The notes under the pieces were generated by a model, which saw only the letters and a list, made by a program, of their open reading frames with translations, was not told the origin of the DNA and did no database searches. This document shows, piece by piece, positions 1 through 7,685 of a stretch of DNA of 24,612 nucleotides. The number at the start of each line of letters is the position of its first letter. Within the stretch, counting starts at the first letter, position 1. The stretch covers positions 1 to 24,612 of the forward strand of contig JAEWNJ010000059.1 in the NCBI GenBank assembly GCA_023392795.1, read 5' to 3'. The DNA comes from Candidatus Cloacimonadota bacterium (GTDB lineage: Bacteria > Cloacimonadota > Cloacimonadia > Cloacimonadales > Cloacimonadaceae). The translations under genes and the position numbers were made by a program.

Positions 1-808
1 AGCCGCGCTGGATGTTGATGGTATCCGTATAATCGAAATATTCCAGATGATTCATAATCCGCCCAATATAGAAATCCGTCGGCTGGGCAATAGTAAACAG
101 ATCAAGATTGATCTCCACATCAGCTAACAACTGTACAATAACGATATCAACCGGACTTTGTCCGTAGTTCGAGTAGATGGAACACAAGTTGTCAGGATCG
201 AAAGTGATCGAAGTATTCTGTTGAACATCTGCACATATTTCCAGTCCTGCTCCACTGTAAACACTCTGATTCTCAAATATGTTTACACCACTCAGATACA
301 GGTGGCCACCTTTGCTATAAACACCAGCACCTAGTGCTGCCACATTACTCGTGATATCACAATTGGTCAGGTTCACCCTGCCGGTCTGAAGTATAAGTAC
401 TCCCCCTCCCCTAGCTTCGAGTTCATCACCGCTCCTGAAGGAGCCCATGCCGTTACGCAGGGTAAATCCCCGGAGTGTAGCCTCCAGTACACCATTAATA
501 AAGGATACGCAGGGATTGGTCCGATTCCCATCGATGATCGTTCTATGCACATAAGAGCGATCACCCTCCAGCGCTTCCAAGCTGTTCACGGTGAGCGCTT
601 TACCGATAAAATCCACATTTTCCACGTACACACCGGGATAAACCAGGATGGTATCGGCATTGCTGGCTGCCACTATTGCGTCCTGTATATTGATAAAGTT
701 TCCGCTACCGTCTTGCTTCACAGTATGGGTAAATGCCCACAGGGATGACAGGGTAATCATGCTACATAGACATCCAATGAGCATGAGTTTAACAATGCAG
801 TGATTCAT
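1..808 (-). CDS. Right-handed beta-helix repeat secreted protein, N-terminal part (runs off left edge)
   Basis: An open frame runs leftward from an ATG at 808 to the window edge without a stop, giving 269 complete codons. The start is preceded by a purine-rich AAGGAAAGGA ribosome site. Residues about 1-25 form a signal peptide (MNHCIVKLML, then a hydrophobic stretch ending near LWAF). The mature part begins HTVKQDGSGNFINIQDAI and continues with DTILVYPGVYVENV, the usual opening of pectate-lyase-like beta-helix proteins. It then shows repeated short strands with G-G-V-L, N-C-D-I and GAGVYS turns. This is seen directly. The role, a surface or secreted parallel beta-helix protein perhaps binding or cleaving polysaccharide, is inferred from the fold only; no catalytic residues are recognisable. 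The C-terminus, where a sorting domain would be expected as in the neighbour, lies outside the window. It follows the upstream beta-helix gene by 54 nt, with a hairpin between them, so the two are probably co-transcribed. Confidence 0.8.
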   Translation of the reverse strand, partial: MNHCIVKLMLIGCLCSMITLSSLWAFTHTVKQDGSGNFINIQDAIVAASNADTILVYPGVYVENVDFIGKALTVNSLEALEGDRSYVHRTIIDGNRTNPCVSFINGVLEATLRGFTLRNGMGSFRSGDELEARGGGVLILQTGRVNLTNCDITSNVAALGAGVYSKGGHLYLSGVNIFENQSVYSGAGLEICADVQQNTSITFDPDNLCSIYSNYGQSPVDIVIVQLLADVEINLDLFTIAQPTDFYIGRIMNHLEYFDYTDTINIQRG

Positions 809-827
809 GGATACATCCTTTCCTTGA

Positions 828-854
828 GCAGGGAGGGATGTGCTCCCTCCCTGC
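828..854 (-). other. Perfect 10-bp hairpin between the two beta-helix genes
   Basis: The arms GCAGGGAGGG (828-837) and CCCTCCCTGC (845-854) are perfectly complementary around a 7-nt loop. In the direction of transcription the hairpin lies between the stop at 863 and the ribosome site of the gene starting at 808. No T-run follows it, so it is not a standard intrinsic terminator. An mRNA-stability, processing or attenuation element fits better. Confidence 0.7.
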
Positions 855-862
855 ATAGAGGT

Positions 863-3579
863 TTATTTCATTAGCAGCATTTTTCTACTTACATAATTAT
901 TATTCGTTCTAAGGCGGTAATGATAGACTCCGCTGCTCACTGCACGGCCGGAATCATCCTTGCCATCCCAAACTATCGTGTGGGAACCAGCGCTTTGTTG
1001 CTTATTTACTAAAGTAGTTACTTTTTGTCCCTTGATGTTATAGACTTCCAAGGTTACGGGTCCATCGCTTGCCAGGTTGTAAGCAATGGTGGTAGTGGGG
1101 TTGAAGGGATTGGGGTAGTTCTGATGCAATTGGGTAACAGGAATAATGCTTTCGATCTCAGACTTATCTGATAGTTGCATAGTATAATATGTAAGTCCAG
1201 ATCCAGTTTGCAATTCCATTTCACCTGCAGTAGGTATAAGAGACTTTCTTTGGCTAATTGCATTTTTACTGCCATAGTAGAGCACAAATTCAGTGTTTTG
1301 CTCATCGAGAATTTCATCTTCCTCCAGATAAACACAGATGTCTGTAAGATCGCCTTCCACCACTACCGCACCTTTACACTCCCCATCCACATAGATGCCA
1401 AGCTCAGTGGGTAGATCCTGAAGATTGCTCATATCTACATACATCGGGGTGTAATCTGCCTTCTCCTCAAAAGTGAATGCTGTTGCCTTGGCTCTTACTT
1501 TGGGATCTACAGGAATAGAGTAATTCCATGTGAAACTACAATCCTGATTCACAGTAACTATCACCATGTCCCCATAATTCAAAGTATGATTGCCGGAAGA
1601 CACGGCCCACCCGCCCGTCTTGAAATCTCTTATCATGCTCCAGTATTGAGTTCGGATGGAAGTAACATGATCCAATACCTGTGCAAATGCGTCCAAAGGA
1701 TGGGCACTGCTACGATGGAAATAACCGATCCAGTTTTCATTGGTAGTGGTCGTACCAGACAGATATCTGAATAGTTGGATCTGGGTATTGGCAGGGGCGA
1801 GGAATCCCGGAGTTGGCAAGGGAATTGACTGAGTAACATCATTCTGAAGCTTCACCTTGTAGCCCAAGACGCTCTCAACCTCTTCAGTGTAATTATACAA
1901 GTTATTCCCAGCGAATGCCATGGTCGTAGGTATCTGGTCATCTTCCTTCCATTGCACCCAATCCAATATATCGGGATCTACGATAGGATAAAAAAATGAT
2001 CCATTTTGATTTTGACCATAGGTTAGGTTATTCACTACAGGGTAGCTCATCCATTTGATGGCTCCGCTTGCGGGAATAATATAATCCTCAAACTTGTGAA
2101 GGATGGCACGACGAGCACCAATGTCCAAAGGCGTCCCATCCGGATCAGCATCATCCGGGTCACCCGTTAGATAACCGGCAGTCGAGCCCCAAGGTGCTCC
2201 ATCATTATCCGTATCACGGTGTCCGGCGTCTATACAAGGAGATGTTACAGTGCCGTTCATTATCGGCTTATTGTTGCTATCCAAGAGAGGATCGCTGTTA
2301 ATTTGTCCATTAACAACCCAGCCGCTATCGCTACCAGCATTAAGGATATTGCTCAAGCAATTGTGAATCAAGTTGTTTTGCACTTGATATGAGTAATCAG
2401 TAAGGTTGTTGGCAAAGAACTGGATCGCTGCCCCATTAAGATTACTGATCACGTTATTCAATATCGAAACCGAATAGAATCTTTTATCAATCCCCATAGC
2501 CGAAACATTATTATCAGTTCCACTGGTAATAAAGGTGTTATTGATCACATTAAGTTTTTTATCCTCTATGGGAAGTTCCCAGCGATGAGGCTCGTAAATC
2601 CTTAGCTGAAACAAGTCTCCGGGGCTAGTGTTTGTCCTGATTCTGAATAAGTTACGCATTATATTAATGGTTTGTACTCCAGCTGCTTCGATGGCTCCGG
2701 GACGCCAATTACTTTCACCGTTGCTGGCAAGTTTCGCGTCAAACACGTTGTCTAACACATCAGCAGCGTTAAAAAATGCCAAGCAGACAACCCGTCAAAA
2801 TCACCCAAATCTATAATTTTCTTGCTGTATTGCCCAGTGAAGGTATTTCCTCTAATTATAGCTGTTTGCAATGCATTGGATTGAACTGTGCCAGATATGA
2901 ATATGGCTCCTTCACAGGCAGCATAGTTTTGATTTGGTTCGAATAGACAATTTGTAACACTGATTGGTACCGGTGATTTGATTGACCACATGGTATTCCC
3001 TTCGAATTTACAGCGGTTTATGTACACTCCAATGTTTATCGTAGTGTAATCCTCAAATAGCTTTATCCCACCTGGACCTCCCTGAATACACAAATCTTCT
3101 ATTATAAGAGTAGATCCCGGTCTCTGCTGAGAGTCCCTAATGTGAATTAAAGCCTGGTGCGTTGCAGCTCCAGATATGGTTGTCTGGTATTGACCTGAAG
3201 CCATTGTTCCCACTACTTTCACAACTCGATTTGCTTTGTTCGCTGGGACAGCCACAAATGAAGGAAAATCTCCTGCTACTACCCGAACAATGGTGTTTCC
3301 TAAGTCATTGCTGAATGCCCAATGAATAGCCCCACCAATATCATGGGTATTAGTATGATAAACGATAGGCAACGAGGGATCAACAGTGATCTCGTGCACA
3401 AAAGTGTGTTCTGCCCATGCCATCGAAAAGCTGATTAGAAACACAACCATCAAGAGGACGGGAAGACCACGTAGAATTGAAGAGCTAATTATATTGTGCT
3501 TAGCTTGATTAGCCATATTAAATATAGTGATTATCGTATGGAGGGGAGGGGTAAGGTTTTGTGCATCAATATGTTTCAT
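863..3579 (-). CDS. Secreted beta-helix protein with C-terminal sorting domain, interrupted by a -1 frameshift
   Basis: Two overlapping frames make one protein of about 905 aa if a -1 shift (or one missing T) is allowed at the T6 tract 2771-2776. The first frame runs from ATG 3579 to TAG at 2752-2754. The second carries on to the stop at 863. The start at 3579 has a clear AGGAG six nt upstream, although it leaves a long n-region (about 37 aa) before the hydrophobic signal segment VLLMVVFLISFSMAWA. Residues about 60-480 are beta-helix-like, with repeated N-N-x-F/I, ISVTNCLF and IIRGNTF turns. They end in SPCIDAGHRDTDNDG and GTPLDIGARRAI, a common beta-helix closing motif. The last about 85 residues are a FlgD-like/type IX-style sorting domain: NYPNPFNPTTTIAYNL, VYNIKGQKV, WDGKDDSGRAVSSGVY. 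The downstream frame has no good start of its own (TTG only), which supports one broken or recoded gene. Substrate unknown; probably cell-surface or secreted. Confidence 0.8.
2770..2776 (-). other. T_TTT_TTA slippery heptamer at the frame switch
   Basis: Read on the minus strand in the upstream frame, the codons are CAT TTT TTA, which places the heptamer T_TTT_TTA exactly in the phase required for -1 slippage. The shifted reading continues AAC GCT GCT GAT. The zero frame meets TAG at 2754-2752, shortly downstream. I see no strong downstream stem-loop and no upstream Shine-Dalgarno-like stimulator, so a simple homopolymer deletion or sequencing error is at least as likely as programmed frameshifting. 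Confidence 0.55.
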
Positions 3580-4576
3580 TGATTTCTCCTCATGAAACTT
3601 TCTTTGGGTTGCTTATCATTGTTCAAAGAACGCACTACATAGCTTGATCTTATGCAGCGTAAAAACTAACACAAACTTAATACTCAACGTTCCTCTTCCA
3701 AAAGTAACATGACCCAGCACCTTAGTCTGGAGACAAATATAATTTTCATCCTAACCTCCATATACTGACTTAGCACCATCATGAAAGTGCCTATTAATAA
3801 CATTATAAACACCATACGCATCTAGGCAATTTTTATTTTACGTCACTTGTCAATTACAACCGTAATGTGCCATACCCCTACTTTAATACAGCCTTATCTT
3901 CAATTGCCAAAGATCAAGTCTTTCTTGGATGTTATGCCTTCATTCGTACAGAACGATCATGTTTATGCATGTACTTAATGTATCGATAAAGTTACAAGCA
4001 TCCCGGATGGGCGAACCGAAGGAAAGTCCCTACATGTGTATGCTATGATAATGTCGTCCAATGGGCTAGATTCTATCGATCTCTTCGGCCAGATGTAAGA
4101 ACAAATGAATTGAATCATTTTGCCACTCACATGTTATTGAGGTCTAGTTAGCGTAATTATCAGCTGCTAGCATTCACAACTCACAATTCGTAACTGTTTG
4201 TTGTCCTTTTCATGTGGATAAGCCCGAATCATGGTTCGAGAAAACCAAACCTGGGACATTAACAGAATATATATGTAGATAAATCTTGTGGTTATCCACA
4301 TTAAAGCCCATTTTTAGGTGAATGCCTGCAACAGTATTCCTCTTCCTTCAGCTTTTTTTTACTCTTTGGGATACGTACAATGTTACTCACAATTGAGTAT
4401 GCAGAACTCCAAGATACGCAAAGTATCAAGAATTCATGCTTGAGTCTGGATACTGGATGAAAACCAGTGCACTCTGAAGCATGAGGTGGAAGATGTAGAA
4501 GGGTGAATGATTGACATTCAGTGGGTCGTTGAGCTCGGATAATGCTGCTGAACCTGATCCCTTTCCCGCGCGTCAC
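3580..4576. other. About 1-kb gene-free divergent intergenic region
   Basis: No frame here has a convincing start, ribosome site or recognisable protein. The region is more AT-rich than its flanks. It separates minus-strand genes (left) from plus-strand genes (right), so it must hold the promoter of the beta-helix genes and possibly a replication or partition element. No tRNA or other structured RNA could be folded by eye. The only distinct motifs I can point to are the DnaA boxes listed separately. Confidence 0.7.
4213..4300. other. DnaA-box cluster, candidate replication origin element
   Basis: TGTGGATAA at 4213-4221 and TTATCCACA at 4292-4300 are perfect 9-mer DnaA boxes in opposite orientation. 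TGTAGATAA at 4274-4282 is a one-mismatch copy in the same orientation as the first. The AT-rich stretch from 4261 to 4283 lies between them and could serve as an unwinding element. The second perfect box also sits in a small palindrome (TGTGG, TTAT, CCACA). The boxes and the AT-rich stretch are seen directly. Calling them part of an origin is inference from the boxes and from the change of gene orientation at this spot. No dnaA, dnaN, gyrB, rpmH or parAB genes are in view. Confidence 0.4.
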
Positions 4577-4653
4577 TAGCTTTCATCTGTAGATATGTAG
4601 CTTTCATGGCAATATTCAGAAAAACTGACATTCAGCTTATCAAATCTTAACAA
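4577..4653 (+). promoter_or_regulatory. Phosphate-box-like repeats upstream of the porin/pst operon
   Basis: A perfect 10-bp direct repeat, TAGCTTTCAT, occurs at 4577-4586 and 4598-4607, 21 bp apart (two helical turns). Closer to the promoter, CTGACAT (4625), CTTATCA (4636) and TTAACAA (4647) recur every 11 bp. CTTTCAT and CTGACAT each differ by one base from the E. coli Pho-box half-site CTGTCAT; the other two are weak matches. The position just upstream of a TATAAT, with no good -35, fits activator-dependent PhoB promoters. Binding by the PhoB-like protein encoded at 9968 is an inference. Confidence 0.4.
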
Positions 4654-4661
4654 TTCATGGC

Positions 4662-4667
4662 TATAAT
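4662..4667 (+). promoter_or_regulatory. Probable -10 element (TATAAT) of the porin-pst operon
   Basis: A perfect TATAAT lies 28 nt before the chosen ATG at 4696. No hexamer resembling TTGACA lies 16-18 nt upstream, which is typical of promoters that need an activator. Transcription from here would begin near 4674, downstream of the alternative ATG at 4657, and so supports the start at 4696. Confidence 0.5.
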
Positions 4668-4695
4668 CCGGGTAAAGACTTCAAAGGAGTTACCA

Positions 4696-5808
4696 ATGAA
4701 CAAAAAGCTAGTGATCCTGACTTTGATACTGGCGCTATGCAGTATTGCAATGGCACAAACCAACAAGCTGAGCGGAGAATTCTGGAGCCGCTGGACGATG
4801 CAACAATCACGCAACGCCGCCACCGGCGATGATGAGATAACCAAGAACTATCTGGCTCTGGAACGCGGATATCTGGGCTTGGAAACTGCGTTTTCAGAGG
4901 ACACCAAGGCACGCTTCACCATTGATCTCTTTTCCACAGATGCTGTGGGTGACGGAGCAGGTCTGAAGCTGAAGTACGCCTATGTGGATTTTGCAAACCG
5001 GATTCCAATAGCGGACATGACCCTGAGTGCTGGGCTGCAAAAGGTATATTTCGGTAGCATTTACGACTGGGATTACACGCTGATCGGCAAGGCTCCCTCG
5101 GATGAGTATAAACTGGCCAATTCCGCAGATTACGGCCTGAGTCTGAACGGCTATCTGCCTTCGGGGATGGGATCCTATGCCCTGGGTATCTACAATGGCG
5201 AAGGCTACAAAAAGACCGGTGCCGCGCTGAAAGACAATACGGACTTTGCCTATCTGGCAAATCTCCGCCTTACCCCAATCAGCGGACTCAGCCTGGGCGG
5301 CAGCTTCATGGCAAATACTACTGAGCGTGAAAACCTGCTGACTGACAACAGCCTGAATCCGAAATATGAGCAGCAAATGCTGGCCGATGCACTGGTACGC
5401 TATGTGATGGGACCCATGGATGTGATGGCTGAGTATCTGGTCAAGGATGTGAAGTACTCAGACAGCTTTTCAGCCAGTGATTACACCGCAAGTGGCATCA
5501 TGATCTTCCCCACTTTGAATCTGAAAAACCTCACCGGGTACGATATGCAGATTTTAGGGCGCTATGACATGTGGGACGAAAGCGACCGCAGCGACAGTTC
5601 CAAACACAAACTCAACGCCATTACCGGCGGAGTGAATTACAACTTTATGCACGACGACAGCGGCAAAGCTAAGATGAATTTGCAGCTAAATGTAACCAAC
5701 AAAAGCTACCTGGAAGATGATTCCGCGCCTGCATACGCCGATGGAGCCAAAGACCAATTGCAGGTAATGGCTCAGCTCAAATGGCGCTTTTCCAATACCC
5801 TGAACTAA
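4696..5808 (+). CDS. Outer-membrane porin, phosphate-selective (OprO/OprP-like) type
   Basis: A 370-aa protein begins with a clean signal peptide (MNKKLVILTLILALCSIAMA, cut before QTNKL). The rest is a beta-barrel pattern of alternating residues and aromatic girdles: LALERGYLGLETAF, KLKYAYVDFAN, LSAGLQKVYFG, SYALGIYNGEGY. It ends in a terminal strand close to LQVMAQLKWRF. AAGGAG at 4684-4689, six nt before the ATG, selects this start over an in-frame ATG at 4657 that has no ribosome site and precedes the likely transcription start. Being first in a pst operon, it most likely forms the outer-membrane pore for phosphate or other anions. The porin class is supported by sequence; phosphate selectivity is inferred from context only. 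It ends 19 nt before pstS. Confidence 0.75.
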   Translation: MNKKLVILTLILALCSIAMAQTNKLSGEFWSRWTMQQSRNAATGDDEITKNYLALERGYLGLETAFSEDTKARFTIDLFSTDAVGDGAGLKLKYAYVDFANRIPIADMTLSAGLQKVYFGSIYDWDYTLIGKAPSDEYKLANSADYGLSLNGYLPSGMGSYALGIYNGEGYKKTGAALKDNTDFAYLANLRLTPISGLSLGGSFMANTTERENLLTDNSLNPKYEQQMLADALVRYVMGPMDVMAEYLVKDVKYSDSFSASDYTASGIMIFPTLNLKNLTGYDMQILGRYDMWDESDRSDSSKHKLNAITGGVNYNFMHDDSGKAKMNLQLNVTNKSYLEDDSAPAYADGAKDQLQVMAQLKWRFSNTLN

Positions 5809-5827
5809 CTAGATAAAGGAGACTATC

Positions 5828-6628
5828 ATGAAGAAACTTACTTTTGCTCTACTTTGCCTCAGCCTGATGCTGCCCTTGTTTGGCCAGACCATCACCTGCA
5901 GCGGATCAACCACCGTGCTGCCCATCGCGCAGGCCACTGCAGAAGCCTTTATGGACAAATATCCCCAGATCAACATCTCTGTGCGTGGAGGCGGCAGCGG
6001 AGTCGGCATTGCCGCGCTGCAAAATGGCACTGTTCATATCGCCAATTCGTCCCGCAAGATTAAATCCAAAGAGCTTAGTGCCGCCAAAGCCAGTGGCATC
6101 GATCCCCGCGGTTATGCAGTTGCCAATGATGGCATCGCGATGGTCTTGCACCCTTCCAATAAAGTGAAGGCTCTCACCACCGCGCAGATCAAGGACATCT
6201 ACACCGGGAAGGTCAAGAATTGGCAGCAATTGGGCGGAGATAAAATCCCGATCGTAATCATCTCCCGCGATGTGGCCTCAGGAACCTTCGAAGTATTCAA
6301 TGAAAAAGCCCTGGGCGGCGCCAAAGTGGATCCCTCAGCCCAAATGCTGGCATCAAACAACGCTGTGGTAAGCACGGTTGCGGATACTCCCGGAGGGATC
6401 GCCTACGCGGGCCTGGGTTATGTAAACGACGAGGTAAAAGTAGTAACCGTAAATGGCATCATGCCAAGCATTAAAACCGTAAAAGACGGCAGCTACCCCC
6501 TTTCCAGAAAACTCTATATGTACACCGATGGCAAAGCGAGCGGAAACGTGGCAGCCTACATCGGCTTTATCCAGGGACCTGAAGGCCAGAAGATAGTAGA
6601 GCAGAATGGCTTTATCCGGATAGACTAA
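5828..6628 (+). CDS. pstS: Phosphate ABC transporter, periplasmic phosphate-binding protein PstS
   Basis: This 266-aa protein has a signal peptide of about 19-20 residues (MKKLTFALLCLSLMLPLFG). It shows the PstS anion-binding landmarks: GSTT at 26-29, GGGSGVG at 54-60, SSRKI near 75, NDGIAMV near 100 and SRDVASGT at 146-153. The family binds inorganic phosphate in the periplasm and delivers it to PstCA. There is no lipobox cysteine at the cleavage site, so a soluble periplasmic form is expected. At 266 aa it is shorter than E. coli PstS (about 346 aa) and resembles the compact SphX/PstS-type binding proteins. AAAGGAG lies 8 nt before the ATG. A hairpin-containing 196-nt gap separates it from pstC; this is the only sizeable gap in the operon and probably lets PstS be made in excess over the permease. 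Confidence 0.92.
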   Translation: MKKLTFALLCLSLMLPLFGQTITCSGSTTVLPIAQATAEAFMDKYPQINISVRGGGSGVGIAALQNGTVHIANSSRKIKSKELSAAKASGIDPRGYAVANDGIAMVLHPSNKVKALTTAQIKDIYTGKVKNWQQLGGDKIPIVIISRDVASGTFEVFNEKALGGAKVDPSAQMLASNNAVVSTVADTPGGIAYAGLGYVNDEVKVVTVNGIMPSIKTVKDGSYPLSRKLYMYTDGKASGNVAAYIGFIQGPEGQKIVEQNGFIRID

Positions 6629-6665
6629 GTACACCCTTGGAACCTGAATTCCACTTGAATTTCTC

Positions 6666-6711
6666 CTGGACTCCACCTGAACTGGATTCAGGAGGAGTTC
6701 AGGTGGTCCAG
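6666..6711 (+). other. Long hairpin in the pstS-pstC gap
   Basis: The left arm (6666-6683, CTGGAC then CCACCTGAACT with a 2-nt TC bulge) pairs with the right arm 6696-6711 (AGTTCAGGTGGTCCAG), leaving a 12-nt loop. The flanks repeat the same words (CCTGAATTC, TTCAGGAGG, AGTTCAGG), so competing folds are possible. No T-run follows directly. It could shield the 3' end of the pstS message or partly attenuate transcription into pstC. Confidence 0.65.
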
Positions 6712-6824
6712 GGAATAGTTCAGGCCAAAAAGGGCATTTTGTTAAGAATTCTTGTTTGGACACTTTCACCCGCTCCATTTGAGTGGCATCAGTTGCTACC
6801 CAAAATCTAGAATGAAGGAATGAC

Positions 6825-7685
6825 ATGAAGAAGCTGCTCGATACGCTGTTTTACCTGCTCACGCTGATCTGTGCGGTTGGCACGATGATCGCTCTCGCGG
6901 GCATCATATTCAGCATATTCTACGAAGGTCTGCCGCTGTTTAAAACTGTCTCCTGGCGGAGTTTCCTGTTTGGCACTGCCTGGTACCCCACCCATGCCAA
7001 CGCTGAGTTCGGCATCGCCACGCTAATAGCAGGATCATTCTCGGTTACTCTCGGTGCGCTGATAATCGCAATCCCCTTGGGTTTGGGCTCTGCCATATAT
7101 ATCTCAGAAATAGCTCCTCCCCGTTTCAGAGAAATCTGCAAGCCTGTGATCGAACTGCTGGCAGGGATTCCCTCCGTGGTTTACGGTTTGTTTGGGATGG
7201 CATTTTTGGCACCCCTGATCCGTCAGATGTTTCATTTGGAGAGTGGATTGAACCTCTTTACTGCCTCCATCATACTGGGATTGATGGTGTTACCGATCAT
7301 CAGCAGTATGTGTGAAGACGCCCTCTCCTGTATCCCCAAAGCGATCCGGGAAGCCAGCTTTGCCCTGGGTGCAAACAAATGGGAAACGATCACCAGAGTC
7401 TTGATCCCGGCAGCCAAAACTGGTGTAATCGGGGCAGTATTGATGGGTTTCGGGAGAGCTTTGGGAGAAACAATGGTGGTATTGATGGTGGCAGGAGGTT
7501 CGGCTCAGATACCTTCCAGCATATTCTCATCGGTGCGCCCCATTACAGCCGCCATCTCAGCAGAAATGGGAGAAACAGTATTTCGCGATCTGCATTATCA
7601 ATCCCTGTTTGCCCTTGCCATCGTGCTGTTCATCGTCACTTTCGCCTTCAGCCTGCTATCTGAACTAATTGGGAAAAAGAAATGA
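6825..7685 (+). CDS. pstC: Phosphate ABC transporter permease PstC
   Basis: A 286-aa inner-membrane protein with about six hydrophobic segments. The first spans residues about 8-32. The periplasmic FLFGTAWYPT segment is typical of PstC. The cytoplasmic coupling (EAA) loop reads REASFALGANKWETITRV. It pairs with PstA to form the phosphate channel driven by PstB ATP hydrolysis. The ATG is preceded by a modest AAGGAA, and the gene overlaps pstA by four bases (ATGA). Order (first permease after PstS) and the WYPT-type motif favour PstC over PstA. Confidence 0.92.
   Translation: MKKLLDTLFYLLTLICAVGTMIALAGIIFSIFYEGLPLFKTVSWRSFLFGTAWYPTHANAEFGIATLIAGSFSVTLGALIIAIPLGLGSAIYISEIAPPRFREICKPVIELLAGIPSVVYGLFGMAFLAPLIRQMFHLESGLNLFTASIILGLMVLPIISSMCEDALSCIPKAIREASFALGANKWETITRVLIPAAKTGVIGAVLMGFGRALGETMVVLMVAGGSAQIPSSIFSSVRPITAAISAEMGETVFRDLHYQSLFALAIVLFIVTFAFSLLSELIGKKK

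Noticed and set aside
863..2782. The 639-codon minus-strand frame as an independent gene
   Set aside because: Its only start is a TTG inside the upstream reading frame with no ribosome site, and its first residues continue the beta-helix of the upstream frame. It is treated as the second half of one gene.
4228..4250. tRNA T-arm-like word GGTTCGA
   Set aside because: The flanking bases do not form the required 5-bp stem, and no acceptor, D or anticodon arms are found around it.
4301..4576. 91-codon minus-strand open frame in the intergenic region
   Set aside because: No ribosome site, no recognisable domain and a composition unlike neighbouring proteins; it also overlaps the DnaA-box/promoter region. 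Probably chance.
4657..4695. Upstream ATG for the porin gene
   Set aside because: It would overlap the TATAAT at 4662, lacks a ribosome site and puts a non-signal extension ahead of a clean signal peptide.
6353..6826. Minus-strand frame over the end of pstS and the pstS-pstC spacer
   Set aside because: It lies antisense to a clear pstS and a hairpin, with no domain similarity; a shadow frame.
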